This document shows, piece by piece, positions 23,701 through 35,576 of a DNA stretch of 64,000 nt. The notes under the pieces are model-generated. The model did not search any database and was not told the origin of the DNA. It worked only from the letters and a program-made list of their open reading frames with translations. A program made the translations under genes and the position numbers. Each line of letters opens with the position of its first letter. Position 1 is the first letter of the stretch. Source of the DNA: Sipunculus nudus (Eukaryota > Annelida > Sipuncula > Golfingiida > Sipunculidae); assembly GCA_026874595.1 (NCBI GenBank), contig CM049313.1, positions 57,803,159 through 57,867,158 on the forward strand, in the 5' to 3' direction.

Positions 23701-25268
23701 GTAGGTCAACCGGGCAAAAATGCGAACTCCATCTGTAACTGGTCAATATCTGCCAACACCAAAAATCAGGCCAATATCTGCAGGCATTGCCAAAAAAGGT
23801 CCGTACATGTGTATTTGTCATGAAATTTCATATTTTTCATGAAATTTTCTATGTTCAGGAGCCTTAAAACGGTCAAAAGTAGGTCAACCGGGACGAAACG
23901 CGAACTCAATCTGTAACTGTTCTATATCTGCCCACACACCAAAAATTAGGCCAATATCTGCAGGCATTGCAAAAAAAAGTCTGTACATGTGTATCTGTCA
24001 TGAATATTTCTATTTTTCATGAAATTTTCTAAGTTTAGGAGCCGTAAAACGGTCAAAAGTAGGTCAACCTGGATGAAACGTGAACTCGATCTGTAACTGG
24101 TCTATATCTGCCCACACACCAAAATCAGGCCAATATCTGGAGGCATTGCGAAAAAAAGTCCGTACATGTGTAACTGTCATGAATATTTCTATTTTTCATG
24201 AAAATTTCTAAGTTTAGGAGCCGTAAAACGGTCAAAAGTAGGTCAACCGGGACGAAATGCGAACTTTATCTGTAACTGGTCTATATCTGTCCACACACCA
24301 AAAATCAGGCCAACATCTGCAGGCACTGCAAAAAAAAAGTCCGTACATGTGTATTTGTCATGAAATTTCATATTTTTCATGAAAATTTCTAATTTTAGGA
24401 GCCGTAAAACGGTCAAAAGTAGGTCAACCGGGACATATGTGAACTCGATCTGTAACTGGTCTATATCTGCTCACACACCAAAAATCAGGCTAATATCTGC
24501 AGGCATTGCGAAAAAAAGTCTGTACATGTGAATCTGTCATGAATATTTCTATTTTTCATGAAATTTTCTAAATTTAGGAGCGGTAAAACGGTCAAAAGTA
24601 GGTCAACCGGGACGAAAGCGAACTCGATCTGTAACTGGTCTATATCTGCCCACACACCAAAAATCAGGCCAATATCTGCAGGCATTGCGAAAAAAAGTAC
24701 GTACAACTGTTTGATTTCGGAATGACGGAAGGACGGAATGAAGGACATGGGTAAAACTATATGCCCCGGCCACTTTGTGGGGGGGCATAAAAAAGTCCTT
24801 ACCTTGAACACTTTTGGTCTTAAGTGACCAAATATCTTTCCTGATTTTTTTTACAAAGTCCATTATGTTTGGGCCCATAACTTTTTAAAATTAAATAATA
24901 CTGACTTAATTTCTGACATGTACATAGGAACTATATAGAGGAATATTTATGGTAAATATGAAGAAAACCAGATGAGTGGTTTTGATATTAGGCAGTCCTG
25001 AAGTGTGAAAATAGATTTCTAATAAAAAACTGAGGTTTTTCTTTAATATCTCGAAGGAACAAAGTCCTTTTGACCAAATTTTCGGCATGGTAGGAGATTT
25101 TTGGGGACATCTAACTGTATGGCAAATTTCAATTTCGTAGGTCCAATGGTGTCGAAATGTGCCAGTCTTACGGACGGACATCCGGACGGACAGCAAGACA
25201 GACGGACGGACGAAGGACAATGGACCACGACTATAGCTCAGATGACTTATAGTCAGCTGAGCTAAAAA
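20746..25268 (+). mobile_element. Inner B-family element (complete, carries a D element)
   Basis: The 5' end AAACAAGGGACCCATGAGTC lies at 20,746. The 3' end is an ACGGACGGACATCCGGACGG tract (25,166-25,216) followed by a hairpin AGCTCAGATGACT (25,235-25,247) TAT AGTCAGCTGAGCT (25,251-25,263) and AAAA. The interior has two ~700-bp tandem units marked by TTTTGATATTAGGCAGTC at about 22,447 and 24,979. The first ~2 kb is highly similar to the minus-strand copy at 58.4-60.8 kb, which confirms the borders. A D element interrupts the second unit at 22,938-24,791. Without it the element is about 2.67 kb. Open frames on the opposite strand (22,525-22,743; 25,043-25,228) are repeat shadows. Confidence 0.75.
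22938..24791 (+). mobile_element. Complete D-family hairpin-ended element, ten ~180-bp units
   Basis: The 5' end is CTAGATGTGTCAGAACGACA, containing a hairpin GTGTC-AGAAC-GACAC (22,944-22,958) and the subterminal motif ATGCCCCC (22,961-22,968). The 3' end has a short GACGGAAGGACGGAATGAAG tract, then a hairpin ATGCCCC..CCAC-TTT-GTGG..GGGGGCAT (24,761-24,788) and AAAAAA. GGGGGCAT is the exact reverse complement of the 5' motif. The core holds units anchored on GGTCAAAAGTAGGTCAAC at about 23,034, 23,214, 23,356, 23,514, 23,695, 23,871, 24,051, 24,230, 24,411 and 24,590, mostly 176-181 bp apart. Removing the element restores ACTGAAAAAAGTCCTTA of the host B element. No coding capacity is seen. Confidence 0.8.
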
Positions 25269-26375
25269 TCAAAATTGTCAAAGTCTCATCAAAAAGAATT
25301 TATTTAACATTAAAATTATAAGATTCATCTTGTTTATTAGTCCTGTGTATTAAAGGGATGGGTGGGGGGGGGGAGGGGTCTCCGTTGTTACTGCTCGTTG
25401 CTGAAAAAAATGTTAATTTTAAGATTCATCTAGTTCACAGTACAGGTCTGTCAACATAATGGGGTGGGGGGGGGGGGAGAAAAAGGCTCCCTGAGGTATG
25501 GTATCAACTGCAGACAGCATGATCAAGCTCAACTCAGTGGAGAGAGGGCTTGCCCTAGTGATGGGATTGCATAACATTATGCCAACACCCTGGGGAGCAT
25601 AGAGAGCTGCACTAAATGACCTACAGTCACCAAAGTGGACTTCTTGACAATGTTAGGGAATACAACAAGAGCCTCCCAAAAAATAACTAGCCTAATTTTG
25701 CAGATTTTATTTTCAAACTTCAGATTTTAACAGATTTAATCCTTATGTGCAGATGCTGTGAAAATTAAATCCACAGTACTTACAGGAAAAAAATGTGCCG
25801 TGGCCAAAGTTGGGCAAAATTTAAGGTACAAATTTTTTATTTTTGCTAATATTTTAAAAATTTAAAAGATTTTGATCTAATTTTGGGTATGCAATTTAAT
25901 GTTGATTAATTAGAGTTATATTACTGGAAAAAAATCCTTAGCTTTAACATGTTTTGTGTTAAGCGATAAATATCTTTCCTAATTTTTTACAAAATGCATT
26001 ATGTTTGAGCCCATAACTTTTTTTAAATTATATAATACAGACCTTTTTTCTGACATGTACATAGGAACTATATAGAGAAATATTTATGGTAAATATGAGG
26101 AAAAACAGATGAGTGGTTTTGATATTAGGCAGTCCTGAAGTGTGAAAATAGGTTTTTAATAAAAAAATTGAGGTTTTTCCTTAATTTCTCAAAGGAACAA
26201 AGATGCAAAGACCCAGTTTTTGGCTTTTTAGGAGATCTTGGGGACATCTAACATTATGCCAAATTTTAGATTCCTAGGTCTAACGGTTTCAAAACGTGCC
26301 ACATCTACGGAAGGACGGACGGACGGACAAGGGACCACGACTATAGCTCAGATGACTTTATAGTCAGCTGAGCTG
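25269..26375 (+). mobile_element. Outer B-family element, 3' part
   Basis: From about 25,664 the sequence follows the B unit (AATAACTAGCCTAATTTT, TTTTGATATTAGGCAGTCC). It then ends in an ACGGACGGACGGAC tract (about 26,306-26,329) and a hairpin AGCTCAGATGACT (26,345-26,357) TTAT AGTCAGCTGAGCT (26,362-26,374). Between 25,269 and 25,663 there are two G runs (about 25,363 and 25,462) and no recognised unit. The G array resumes right after the hairpin, so this hairpin closes the insertion that began at 20,242. Confidence 0.65.
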
Positions 26376-26963
26376 AAAAATGGTTGCAGGTGGCACCACC
26401 AGTTACGCATATGATAAAGAGCTATGTGAGATCTCTACACATGCAAAATTTCAAAAGGATATGTCAAACCAGTCTTGAGATATAAGCCTGTATGTTTTCA
26501 GCCACCTGTCATAAAATCGAGAAAGAAAGCTATCCAGGATGTATACACATGCATGATTTCAGGTGGATAAGTCCAACCAATGTAGAGATAGGAGTGATTT
26601 TATCCCAAGGCAGATAAACAGATGGACGCTGTGCAAAAATGGTTGCAGGTGGTGCCACCATTTTTAGTATAAGTTATAAAGCTATTCAAGGGCTACATTT
26701 GTGCAAAATTTTTAGCCTGATCAGTCAAACAGTACCCAAGATATTTGGGTTTATTTGTGGAAACAGAAGCACAAATGGATGCTGGGCAGAGGAAAGGTTA
26801 GACGTCAACCAAAAATGAGGGCACAGCAATTCACATGTGCCCTGATCATAATTCCGAATTTTAAAAATTCCACCAGGTGGTTACAGAGGAGTTCTCCAGA
26901 AATCTATGCGGCGGCGGACTGAAAACATAGTATCTGCAAAACTTTGTTTTGGCGGATACAATA
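26376..26963 (+). mobile_element. G-family element, right part with 3' end
   Basis: This continues the G array of 19,430-20,241. The 3' end has GCGGCGGCGGACTG (26,908), then CATA and a hairpin GTATCTGCAAAAC (26,930-26,942) TTT GTTTTGGCGGATAC (26,946-26,959), then AATAATAAG. This terminus matches the reverse-complemented ends at 31.6, 51.9 and 62.2 kb. Confidence 0.75.
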
Positions 26964-27362
26964 ATAAGATTTTATTGCTACGTGAATTTGAAAGGTTTCA
27001 CTCGTCTGGCAAGAGGTGATGTTGAAAAGAGGAATTTCCAAGTCTACAGTAAACAGCGAACTCCAACAGACATATTTCCGCCTTGCCAAAGTTGGGTTTT
27101 TGGGCCCATCTCCTGTGTGTGTGTGTGGGGGGGGGGGTTGGGGGAGCTTAAGTCTTTTACTTTCTTATTACAACGGAGCTAAGGACTATAACAACAATGA
27201 ACAGCAATCGTGGCCCTTATGCTGTACATTGATCTACTGACACCTTTCAGACTTCAGTGAAACAGCACTTAGATGTGGAGATACTTCATTGTCCTCCATG
27301 TCATCATGACTCTTACTCCAAATATGGCCATATTGTCACCTGCTACATCCCTGTGTAAAAAA
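26964..27362. other. Spacer between two G elements
   Basis: About 400 bp with a GTGTGTGTGTG tract followed by a G run (27,117-27,140). Overlapping open frames at 26,949-27,240 are not supported by splice sites or domains. Confidence 0.35.
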
Positions 27363-28462
27363 CTAGAATACGGGGAGTTGATAGACGACTTTGTGTATCC
27401 GCCGAAATCAGAGTGGGATGGTTCAAGTGAGGCATGGACTGAGTGGCAAGGGGAAATAGAGTGAGGTCTGTTGCATATTAGCATGGATGTCTGCCATGTA
27501 AACATGATTGTAGGTGGAGCCACCTGATATATGAAAGAGAAAGCTATTAAAGAAGCATACATATGCAAAATTTCAGGTGGATAAGTCAAACCACTGCTGA
27601 GATAGAAGTGATTTTTACCCAAGGCAGATGGACACCATGCAAAAAAGGTTGTTAGTTAGGCCACCAAATTTGAATAAGCTGTAGAGCTATGAAAGATCTA
27701 TACTCATGCAAAATTTCAGGCAAATATGTCAAACCACTCCTGAGATATAAACATGGGTGTCTGCAGCTGAAATGTGTATGTAGGTGGCACCACCTGCCAC
27801 AAAATCCCAAAAGCTATCCAAGTTGTATATATATGCAAATTTTTAGGCAGGTAAGTCAAATCACTGCTGAGATATGAGTGATTTTGCAGACAAAAGCAGA
27901 CAAACAGAAGGATGCTGTGGTGGTGCCACCAATTTTGTCTATGATAAAGAGCTATGTGAGATCTATAGATACACATGCAAAATTCTAGGTCGATACGTCA
28001 AACCAATCCTGAGATATTAGCATGGATGTCTGCAGCATAAACACAAATGTAGGTGGCTTCACCTGCCACAAAATCCTGAAAGCTATCTAAAATGCCAAGA
28101 TATGAGTGATTTATCCTACGGCAGACAAACAGATCCTTGGATACTGTGCAAAAGTGATTGAGGTGGCGCCATATTCTGTGTATGTTATAAAGCTTTCCAC
28201 GTGCTACATTTGAGCAAAAAATTTTTTCAAACGAGTCCAAAGATGATGGGGTTAATGTGTCAAAACAGACGCAGAGATGGACCCATTGCAGAGAGTAAAG
28301 GTCAGAGATCAACACAAAATATTATGCCATCAGTTCACATGTGACCTGATAATGGTATTAACTGTCCAGTGGTCTCAGAGATCTATTCCAGAAAGAAGAT
28401 GGTGGCCGCAGAACCCAGTCAAAAACATAGTATCCGCAAATATACTTTAATGGCGGATAAAA
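27363..28462 (+). mobile_element. G-family element with both ends (decayed)
   Basis: The 5' end CTAGAATACGGGGAGTTGAT (27,363) and the subterminal motif GTATCCGCC (27,395-27,403) match the family, although the 5' hairpin is eroded. The core has units with GGTGGC..CCACC palindromes and TGCAAAATTTCAGG phrases. The 3' end is GTATCCGCAAATATAC (28,430) plus GGCGGATA (28,452-28,459). At about 1.1 kb it is shorter than the other G copies. Confidence 0.7.
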
Positions 28463-29655
28463 ATATGCAATAGGCTCCCCAAAAACACTATGGCACATTC
28501 TGGACTCCAGGAGTTATTCACGCATGGATCGCCCCTATATATAATAATTTGTTCGTTGTATCATTGCTGTACTATCCTGTCAATTTATCAAACCCTGTTG
28601 AGGATTTTTGTGTTATCATGCTAACAGACACACAGACAAACATGCGTTGCCAAAAAACATAATACCTGCTGTTGGCCAAACATCATACCTTTACACTCAA
28701 CCTGGTTTGGACATTTTTGAAACAGTGTCTGTGCCTATATTGCTTATCCATCTATCTATCTGCTACTAAAATTTTCTGTCTGTCTGTTTGTCCGATAAAA
28801 ACAACAGAAATGGGCAATGAGAGTAGGCAAGTTTAGCTATCACTATCAGCGTCAGTCAAATGCCCTAACTTATAGAATGCACACCAATATGGCCCTTTGA
28901 CTTGCACACAATTGAATTCCCAGCTGGAATACATCACAGGTGTGTTGCACAACATCACACCGCCTCCATTGCTAACCTTCACCTTGCCAATTACCACAAA
29001 CACATAAATAATTTGTTCTGTATCAACCACCAGATGTCGCTACCTCAAAGGTTTCGCGTAACACTATGCGGCAATATACCCTTCCTCTGCAACTGGACCC
29101 ATTTTCTAGTAAAGTACTTTAGATGTAACAACTGAATGTGCAGATACATCATGACTGATTGAATAAGTAAGATAAAAGTAGCTGGATGTGCACCTGGTGC
29201 AAGCATGGTTTCTCAGCAGCATAATTCATGCAACACATCTTTATTAAGAACAAGCTGCTGAAGAAGGTGGATAAAATGTCATACTGGTATCTTGGTTCAA
29301 TTATTAGTAACTTAGTGCAAAGGATCATTGTGAGGCAAGAATTAGTGCATGTCAGAATGCATTTCATAGCCTACAAAGTGCAGGTCTTTGTAATAAAGGA
29401 ATAAACCTTCACACAGCAATGCAGTATGGTCAACATGTTGTAGTACTTTAGTGTACAGCTGTAATGCTATTTATTTAATGAAAAGGGCAAGGCATGAATT
29501 TGACTGCCAACAAGCCAGAATAATAAAAGCATTGTAGGAATAGGTCCCTGTTACCGCAGTATTGCTGCTTCTCCAGGCATTAGACTTACCGCCAGTGTCT
29601 CACTATGCCCATGTGCAAACTAAAATGTTTTGTTCTATATATTTGAATATAGATC
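28463..29655. other. Non-coding stretch
   Basis: No supported exon. It holds short CTATCTATCTG and CTGTCTGTCTG microsatellites at about 28,747-28,792. Two opposed open frames near 28,833-29,135 show no domain or splice pair. Confidence 0.35.
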
Positions 29656-30060
29656 AGGGCCCATACAAAAATATTTAGTGGGCAGCCCATGGGCCACCCA
29701 TGTGCTACACATGTGCTACCCACTGTTTGGTGGGCATGGACTATGTGCAGCTCCTGCCCACTGATTTTACAGTAGGCAACTCAGTGGGCAGCTCAAGATA
29801 TGTTTGTTATTTTCTCTAAGGAATGGGCAGTGAGTGGGCAACCCCAACTTAGATTTTGACTCAGTGGGCAGTGAGTAGGCAGCTCCAACTTAAGAGTTTG
29901 AATCAGTGGGCAGTGAGTGGGCAGCTCCGACTTTGTTTCTCTTACAGTGGGCAGTGAGTGGGCAGCTCTGACTTAAGTTTCTTTAATAGTGGGCAGTGAG
30001 TGGGCAGATCCTGTTGTCTCAACAGGCAGCAGTGTCTGTCTTTTACAAATGTGATTGGCT
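29656..30060 (+). repeat. GTGGGCAGTGAGTGGGCAGC minisatellite (~42-bp units)
   Basis: Five units of about 41-43 bp begin with GTGGGCAGTGAGTGGGCAGC or a variant, at about 29,825, 29,864, 29,907, 29,948 and 29,990. The left flank (29,679-29,770) is a mixed GTGGGC/CCCATGTGC region resembling the loci at 36.5 and 37.4 kb. It is non-coding. It may be the core of a transposon, but no terminal repeats were identified. Confidence 0.75.
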
Positions 30061-31180
30061 TAAATAATTTTTGGGGGAAAGGCAGGCATTTTTTCTGCCA
30101 TGTGGAAGTTCTGGTTTGTTCAGCTAGCTCTGATCAATTCTCTTAGAAGCTTAAAAAGAGCAACTCTGTGATAGATCTAGCATATTCATTGGACTCATTA
30201 GACCAGATAGAATATATACAATTTATATTTACTGAGTGAAATGGGATAAACAAGGAAGACCAGGGGCTAACAGATGTACTCCACTGCATGCATAGTAAGT
30301 CTGAACTCTCTGTCTCTCTCACTGTCTCTGGGTCTCTCTCTCTCTCTCATATATGAGGGAGAGAGAGGGAGAGTGATTAATATTAGATTAATAAGCTGAT
30401 GTGATATATATCACATGTTAATTAGTATTGTAACTATATAATGCATATCATAATTCATAAATGGACTGTTGTGAAATGACAGAAAAATCTTGGGGCATTG
30501 ACAATTAAGGGAGGGACCTTGTTAGAGAACTGATTGGCTTTCTGCACTGTATTACAAATTAAGAATTTTTTCACATAAGTTTGAATGAAAATTCATATGG
30601 ATCAACATTGTCCCTTCTGTTAATAATAAATATAAATATCATTGTCTTTAAAAGGAATGACATTAAAATATTAAATGCAACTTGCATCAGTGTCCCAGTT
30701 TTCTTAAATTTTCAACTTATACTCCTGTAAAATAAATACAATGTTATGGGTCCTGGAGCTCAGCAAAATTGACCTTGAAATAAAAAATATAAAATAAAAA
30801 CAAGTGCATGATGATAAAATCTGAGAGGATCTAAGAGACTGAATTTAAGACCAGGGATGGTTGATCTGACTGATTTTTATTGATGAGTAAGAAATTGTTC
30901 CAAATGATATTTTGTAATCTGACCATGCATGTGTTTCTGATGTTGTATATTTGTGCAGTCTGTAAACACAGGATCTGTATACTTATTTACCATCATCATA
31001 TTGGTTGGCTCACTAATCACTAAAGTTCAGCAGTTTGCAGAAGTGTTAATTGAACACATATATGTCTTAAATGTTCAATTAAATCCAATTTTTTTATTAT
31101 ATCAGTTTTCTTCTCAATTTTATATATAAAAAAAGTATACAGTTGCAATACAATATGTCCCCAGTCAACAGGTGCAAGGA
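30061..31180. other. Non-coding stretch with TC/GA palindrome
   Basis: The only structure noticed is (TC)n followed by (GA)n at about 30,310-30,375, which can fold as a hairpin around CATATATG. The rest is AT-rich without an exon. Confidence 0.35.
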
Positions 31181-31490
31181 CTTGAATGGGGGTGGGGGGT
31201 GGTGAATGGTCGGAGTTACAATGTCAACACAGTTGCAACACACTTAAAACTGCATACACATTAAGGATACAAAATCAAGTTGCATTTACACAATTCTGTA
31301 TACATGCACATTAAGGATGTAAAATTGAGTTCAACAGTGCTAAAACAGGAAAATAAGCACAGGGGGGGGGGGGAACAAATGGTGGGAGTTACAACATCGA
31401 AACTGTTGCAGCACATATGCACTTACAACTGCATTAACATTAAAGATATGACATTAAGTTCAACAGTGCTGACTGAAAATATACATAATA
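31181..31490 (+). repeat. Two-copy GGGAGTTACAAC repeat
   Basis: Two related copies share GGAGTTACAA, CAACTGCAT.ACACATTAA and AAGTTCAACAGTGCT. They lie at about 31,198-31,352 and 31,363-31,480, with a G run (about 31,363) at the junction. A weaker third copy (GGGGGTGCATATACATACAG, ATTCAACAGTTCT) lies at about 33,510-33,560, beyond the G element. This suggests the G element landed near an existing array. Confidence 0.5.
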
Positions 31491-31587
31491 CCTAATATCG
31501 ACAGACAGGTAGTAAAAAACAAAGCAGATCAATTTATCTCCGATTCTGCTGAGGCTGTTAAATAATTCATGATGTTTCACTTGGATG

Positions 31588-31638
31588 CTAATTGTATCCG
31601 CCAAAACAGAGTTTTGCGGATACTATGTTTTCAGCTGG

Positions 31639-31675
<37 letters not shown>

Positions 31676-33432
31676 GTAGGTGTCCGGAGAACTCCTCCGT
31701 AACCGCTGGGGGGAATTTTCCGAAACCCGGGATTATGTTCGGGTCACATGTGAACTGCTGCGCCCCGATTTTGTTTTGACCTCTGACCTTTCCTTTGCGC
31801 TCTGCGTCCGTTTGTGCGTCTGTTTCCACACATAAACCCACATATCTCGGGAACCGTTTGACCGATCAGGAAAATTTTTTTGCACAAATGTAGCCCTCGG
31901 AGAGCTTTATAACATACACCAAAAATGGTGGCGCCACCTGCAACCATGTTTGCACAGTGTCCATCTGTTCGTCTGCCTTGGGTTAAAATCACTCATATCT
32001 CTGCAGTGACTTGACTAATTCACCTGAAATTGGGCATGCGTAAACATCCTGGATAGCTTTTCTGATTTTATGACAGGTGGCGCCACCTACATTCACGTTT
32101 ACGCTGCAGACATCCAAGCTCATATCTCGGGAACCGTTTGACCGATCAGGAAAATTCTTTTGCACAAATGTAGCCCTTGGAGAGCTTTATAACATACACC
32201 AAAAATGGTGGCGCCACCTGCAACCATGTTTGCACAGTGTCCATCTGTTCGTCTGCCTTGGGTTAAAATCACTCATATCTCTGCAGTGACTTGACTAATT
32301 CATCTGAAATTGGGCATGCTTATACATCCTGGAAAGCTTTTCTGATTTTATGACAGGTGGCGCCACCTACATTCACGTTTACGCTGCAGACATCCAAGCT
32401 CATATCTTGGGAACCGTTAGACCGATCAGGAAAATTCTTTTGCACAAATGTAGCCCTTGGAGAGCTTTATAACATACACCAAAAATGGTGGTGCTACCTG
32501 CAACCATGTTTGCACAGTGTCCATCTGTTTGTCTGCCTTGGGTTAAAATCACTCATATCTCTGCAGTGACTTGACTAATTTACCTGAAATTTGGCATGCG
32601 TATACATCCTGGATAGCTTTTCTGATTTTATGACAGGTGGCGCCACCTACATTCACGTTTACGCTGCAGACATCCAAGCTCATATCTCGGGAACCGTTTG
32701 ACCGATCAGGAAAATTTTTTTGCACAAATGTAGCCCTTGGAGAGCTTTATAACATACACCGAAAATGGTGGCACCACCTGCAACCATGTTTGCACAGTGT
32801 CCATCTGTTCGTCTGCCTTGGGTTAAAATCACTCATATCTCTGCAGTGGTTTGACTAATTCACCTGAAATTCGGCATGCTTATACATCCTGGATAGCTTT
32901 TCTGATTTTATGACAGGTGGCGCCACCTACAATCAAGTTTACGCTGCAGACATCCAAGCTCATATCTAGGGAACCGTTTGACCGATTGGGCCAAAATTTT
33001 GCATGTGTATAAATCTCACATAGCTCTCTATCATATGCAAAACTGGTGGCGCCACCTGCAGCCATGTTTGCACAGCTCCCATCTGTTTGTCTGCCATGGG
33101 ATAAAATCACTCATATCTCGGCAGTTGTTTGACATATCTGCCTAAAATTTTGCAAGTTTATACATCCCCGACAGCTCTCTTGATTTTATGACAGGTGGCG
33201 CCACCTGCATTCTAGTTTATGCAGCAGATATCCAAGCTCATATCTTGGGAACCGTTTGACCGATTGGGCCAAAGTTTTGCATGTGTATAGAGCTTTCTGG
33301 ATTTTTTCGTAGGTAGCGCAACCTACATACACAATTTGGCTGCAGACATCCATGCTAATATGCAACACTTCACCCGTTCCACTCTGATTTAGGCGGATAC
33401 AAGTAGTCGCTTGTCGACTACCCGTATTCTAG
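31588..33432 (-). mobile_element. Young complete G-family element with exact 280-bp units
   Basis: Read on the minus strand, the 5' end is CTAGAATACGGG (33,432) with a hairpin GTAGTCG-5 nt-CGACTAC (33,421-33,403) and the subterminal motif GTATCCGCC (33,400-33,392). The 3' end is a hairpin (31,623-31,594) with arms GTATCCGCAAAAC and GTTTTGGCGGATAC, preceded by a long GGC/GCC run (31,640-31,676). Plus-strand anchors GGTGGCGCCACCTACATTCA at 32,077, 32,357 and 32,637 are exactly 280 bp apart, with few differences. Near-identity of units plus intact ends suggests recent amplification. The repeated 70-73-codon frames are unit shadows. Confidence 0.8.
31640..31676. repeat. (GCC)n trinucleotide run
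   Basis: About twelve GCC repeats lie just inside the 3' end of the G element. The same spot is a short GCGGCGG tract in the copies at 26.9 and 52.0 kb and in the C element at 7.93 kb. The run has therefore expanded in this copy. Confidence 0.9.
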
Positions 33433-34200
33433 TTTTTTTTATATTTAATTATCAAAGTATACAGTTGTAATAAAAATAATATCCCCAGTACAAAGTGGAC
33501 TGGATGGTTGGGGGTGCATATACATACAGGATATGAAATTTAATTCAACAGTTCTCACAGGAAAAAAGTTTATTAATAATTATGAAATTTTAAAAATTGA
33601 GAAATGTACAAACATAACCAAGCACTGTATATATACATTCTGCTGAGGCAGGAAAATGTTTGCAGTAAATACTCGTTTAAATTTAACATAATTCTTTTTC
33701 AAGTTCATAAATTATATGTATTTGCAGTATAACAATATATCTGAATAAATAAATTGATTCAGGATACTAAATTGCATCAACATTTATCCCTAATTTTTTA
33801 AGGAAACAACATTATGCAAATAAATGTACCTATTTTTTACCACAAAATATATTAAAAAAATTGCAAAACAATAACTATCTGAAAATTAAACTTGATTTAG
33901 ACCTAATAATTCAGAATTGTATATATTATCAAATTATGCATACCAATGGGTTTAATTACATTTTGATATGTTAAAATTATTTAAAAAGACAATTTCTTTA
34001 AAAATGCTACATTTCCACAACATGGCACCTAGATTTCAAGAAACATTTATATTGGAGTGGAAACAGCTTTACATTTATGAAAATACAGTTCATACAATAA
34101 CAATTATTACATTACACATGGGGGGGGGGGTTATATGAGAATAAATGTACATCTGTGACAGCAGTTATGCATGTTTAGTCAGGTATAAACAACTGTATTT
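33433..34200. other. Non-coding stretch
   Basis: Strongly AT-rich sequence with a G run near 34,121-34,130. No exon or inverted repeat is seen. Confidence 0.35.
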
Positions 34201-35015
34201 AATGACCTCTAGTGACCAGAAGTGGCCTGCCTGGAGCTTAACAAGTGAAAGCAGTATAGCATCCATGAAAACTTCAATAACTAGCCTAATTTTTTATCTT
34301 TTATTAGATTATTTTTCAGATTTATTTATAACAGACTATATCTTTATGCGAACATGCTGTGAAAGTTAAATCACCAGTACTTACAGGAAAAAATTTGCCA
34401 TGACCTAAGTTTAATTTAATTTTATTAATTTTTTTTATCAAAATTCAATTTGATACCTGAAATATGATCAGAATTTTGTTCATTTTTATATTTATTAAAT
34501 ATAAATTTACTGATATTATATTTGATTCTTAAAAATTTAAAACAATTGGAAATTGATTAAATAAAGTCATATCCTTGAAAAAATATCTCAAACTTGAACA
34601 ATAATCATGTAAGGGGAAAAATATTTTGCCCATAACTTCAAGAAATTATGTTATATTGACCTAATTTCTTGCATATACACAGGAAATATATAAAGGGATA
34701 TTTATACTACTAAATATGAACAAAAGTAGAGAAGTGTTTTTGATATTAGGCCGTCCTGTGTAATAATAGGTTTTTAATGGAAAATTGAGGTTTGTCATTA
34801 TTTTCTTAAATGAACATAGTGGCAGTTAACCCCAGTTTTCAGTTTGGTAGATCTTGGGAACATCTAACAATATGCCACGTTTCAGATTTATAGGTCCAAC
34901 AGTTTCAAAACGTGTTAGTCTATTGGATGAACAGATGGACAGATATACAGATGGATCAACATACAATTGATCATAACTATAGCTCAGATGACTTAGAGTC
35001 AGCTGAGCTAAAAAT
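34201..35015 (+). mobile_element. 5'-truncated B-family element
   Basis: The B unit phrases AATAACTAGCCTAATTTT, TTTTGATATTAGGC and TCCAACAGTTTCAAAACGTG lead to a decayed microsatellite (ATGAACAGATGGACAGATAT) and an intact 3' hairpin AGCTCAGATGACT (34,981-34,993) TAG AGTCAGCTGAGCT (34,997-35,009). No 5' palindrome was found. Confidence 0.7.
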
Positions 35016-35198
35016 TTTACAATACAGTACTTCTAAGTACTTCTGAATTCCTATTATGTTTTTCATTTAATTACCATGATGATAGCTTGAATTTGGTGTT
35101 AATATGACCATAATCATTTACATATAATGCAAATAATGACAATTTTCTACATTTAAACTAAAGAACAATATATTTTTATTGACTTTGTCAGCAAGCAT

Positions 35199-35576
35199 TT
35201 GAGCCACAATTTGCGGTCTTATCACTGTAATACCTGTAATACTGATACGAGAATCTGTGGAAATAAACACCCATTAGTAGGCCCTGCTTATTTCAATGAA
35301 ATACCTGTAAAGAATAAGAATGCATACTATTATAACAAAATATCAATTATCATGCACCCATTGTTTAATAATGCTTTATGTAATACATTATCAACCAGTG
35401 TAAAGAGTTTGGCCTCTATAAAGAAGAATATATTTGTACAATATTCTGAGAATAAATATGCATGGAAATATAAAAAAAAGGTCTTGAATAAACTGCCGGA
35501 TATTGTCCAGTCATTTTCATTTTATCAATCTTTTCAATCACTTAGGATTTTTTTGCGTTTTAGGGCATTTTATTAG
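35199..35576 (+). pseudogene. Unrecognised 125-codon frame, possibly a LINE C-terminal remnant
   Basis: A 125-codon open frame is long for such AT-rich DNA and is not part of a tandem array. The early motif HNLRSY followed later by KVLNKLPDIVQSFSFY and QSLRIFL loosely resembles the end of LINE reverse transcriptases, where a WNxLP..I...S.S...FK pattern is common. There is no catalytic YADD motif, no poly-A tail and no duplicated copy in the window to confirm it. It could be a chance frame. A protein search would decide. Confidence 0.25.

Noticed and set aside
22938-24791. CRISPR-like regular repeats
   Set aside because: The 180-bp units are wholly repeated with no unique spacers, and they sit between transposon-type ends in eukaryotic DNA.
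31585-31779. Proline-run frame
   Set aside because: Caused by the GCC run inside the G element's 3' end.
32077-32858. Three near-identical 70-73-codon frames 280 bp apart
   Set aside because: They are the tandem units of the G element; the spacing equals the unit length and the frames start at the GGTGGCGCCACC palindrome.
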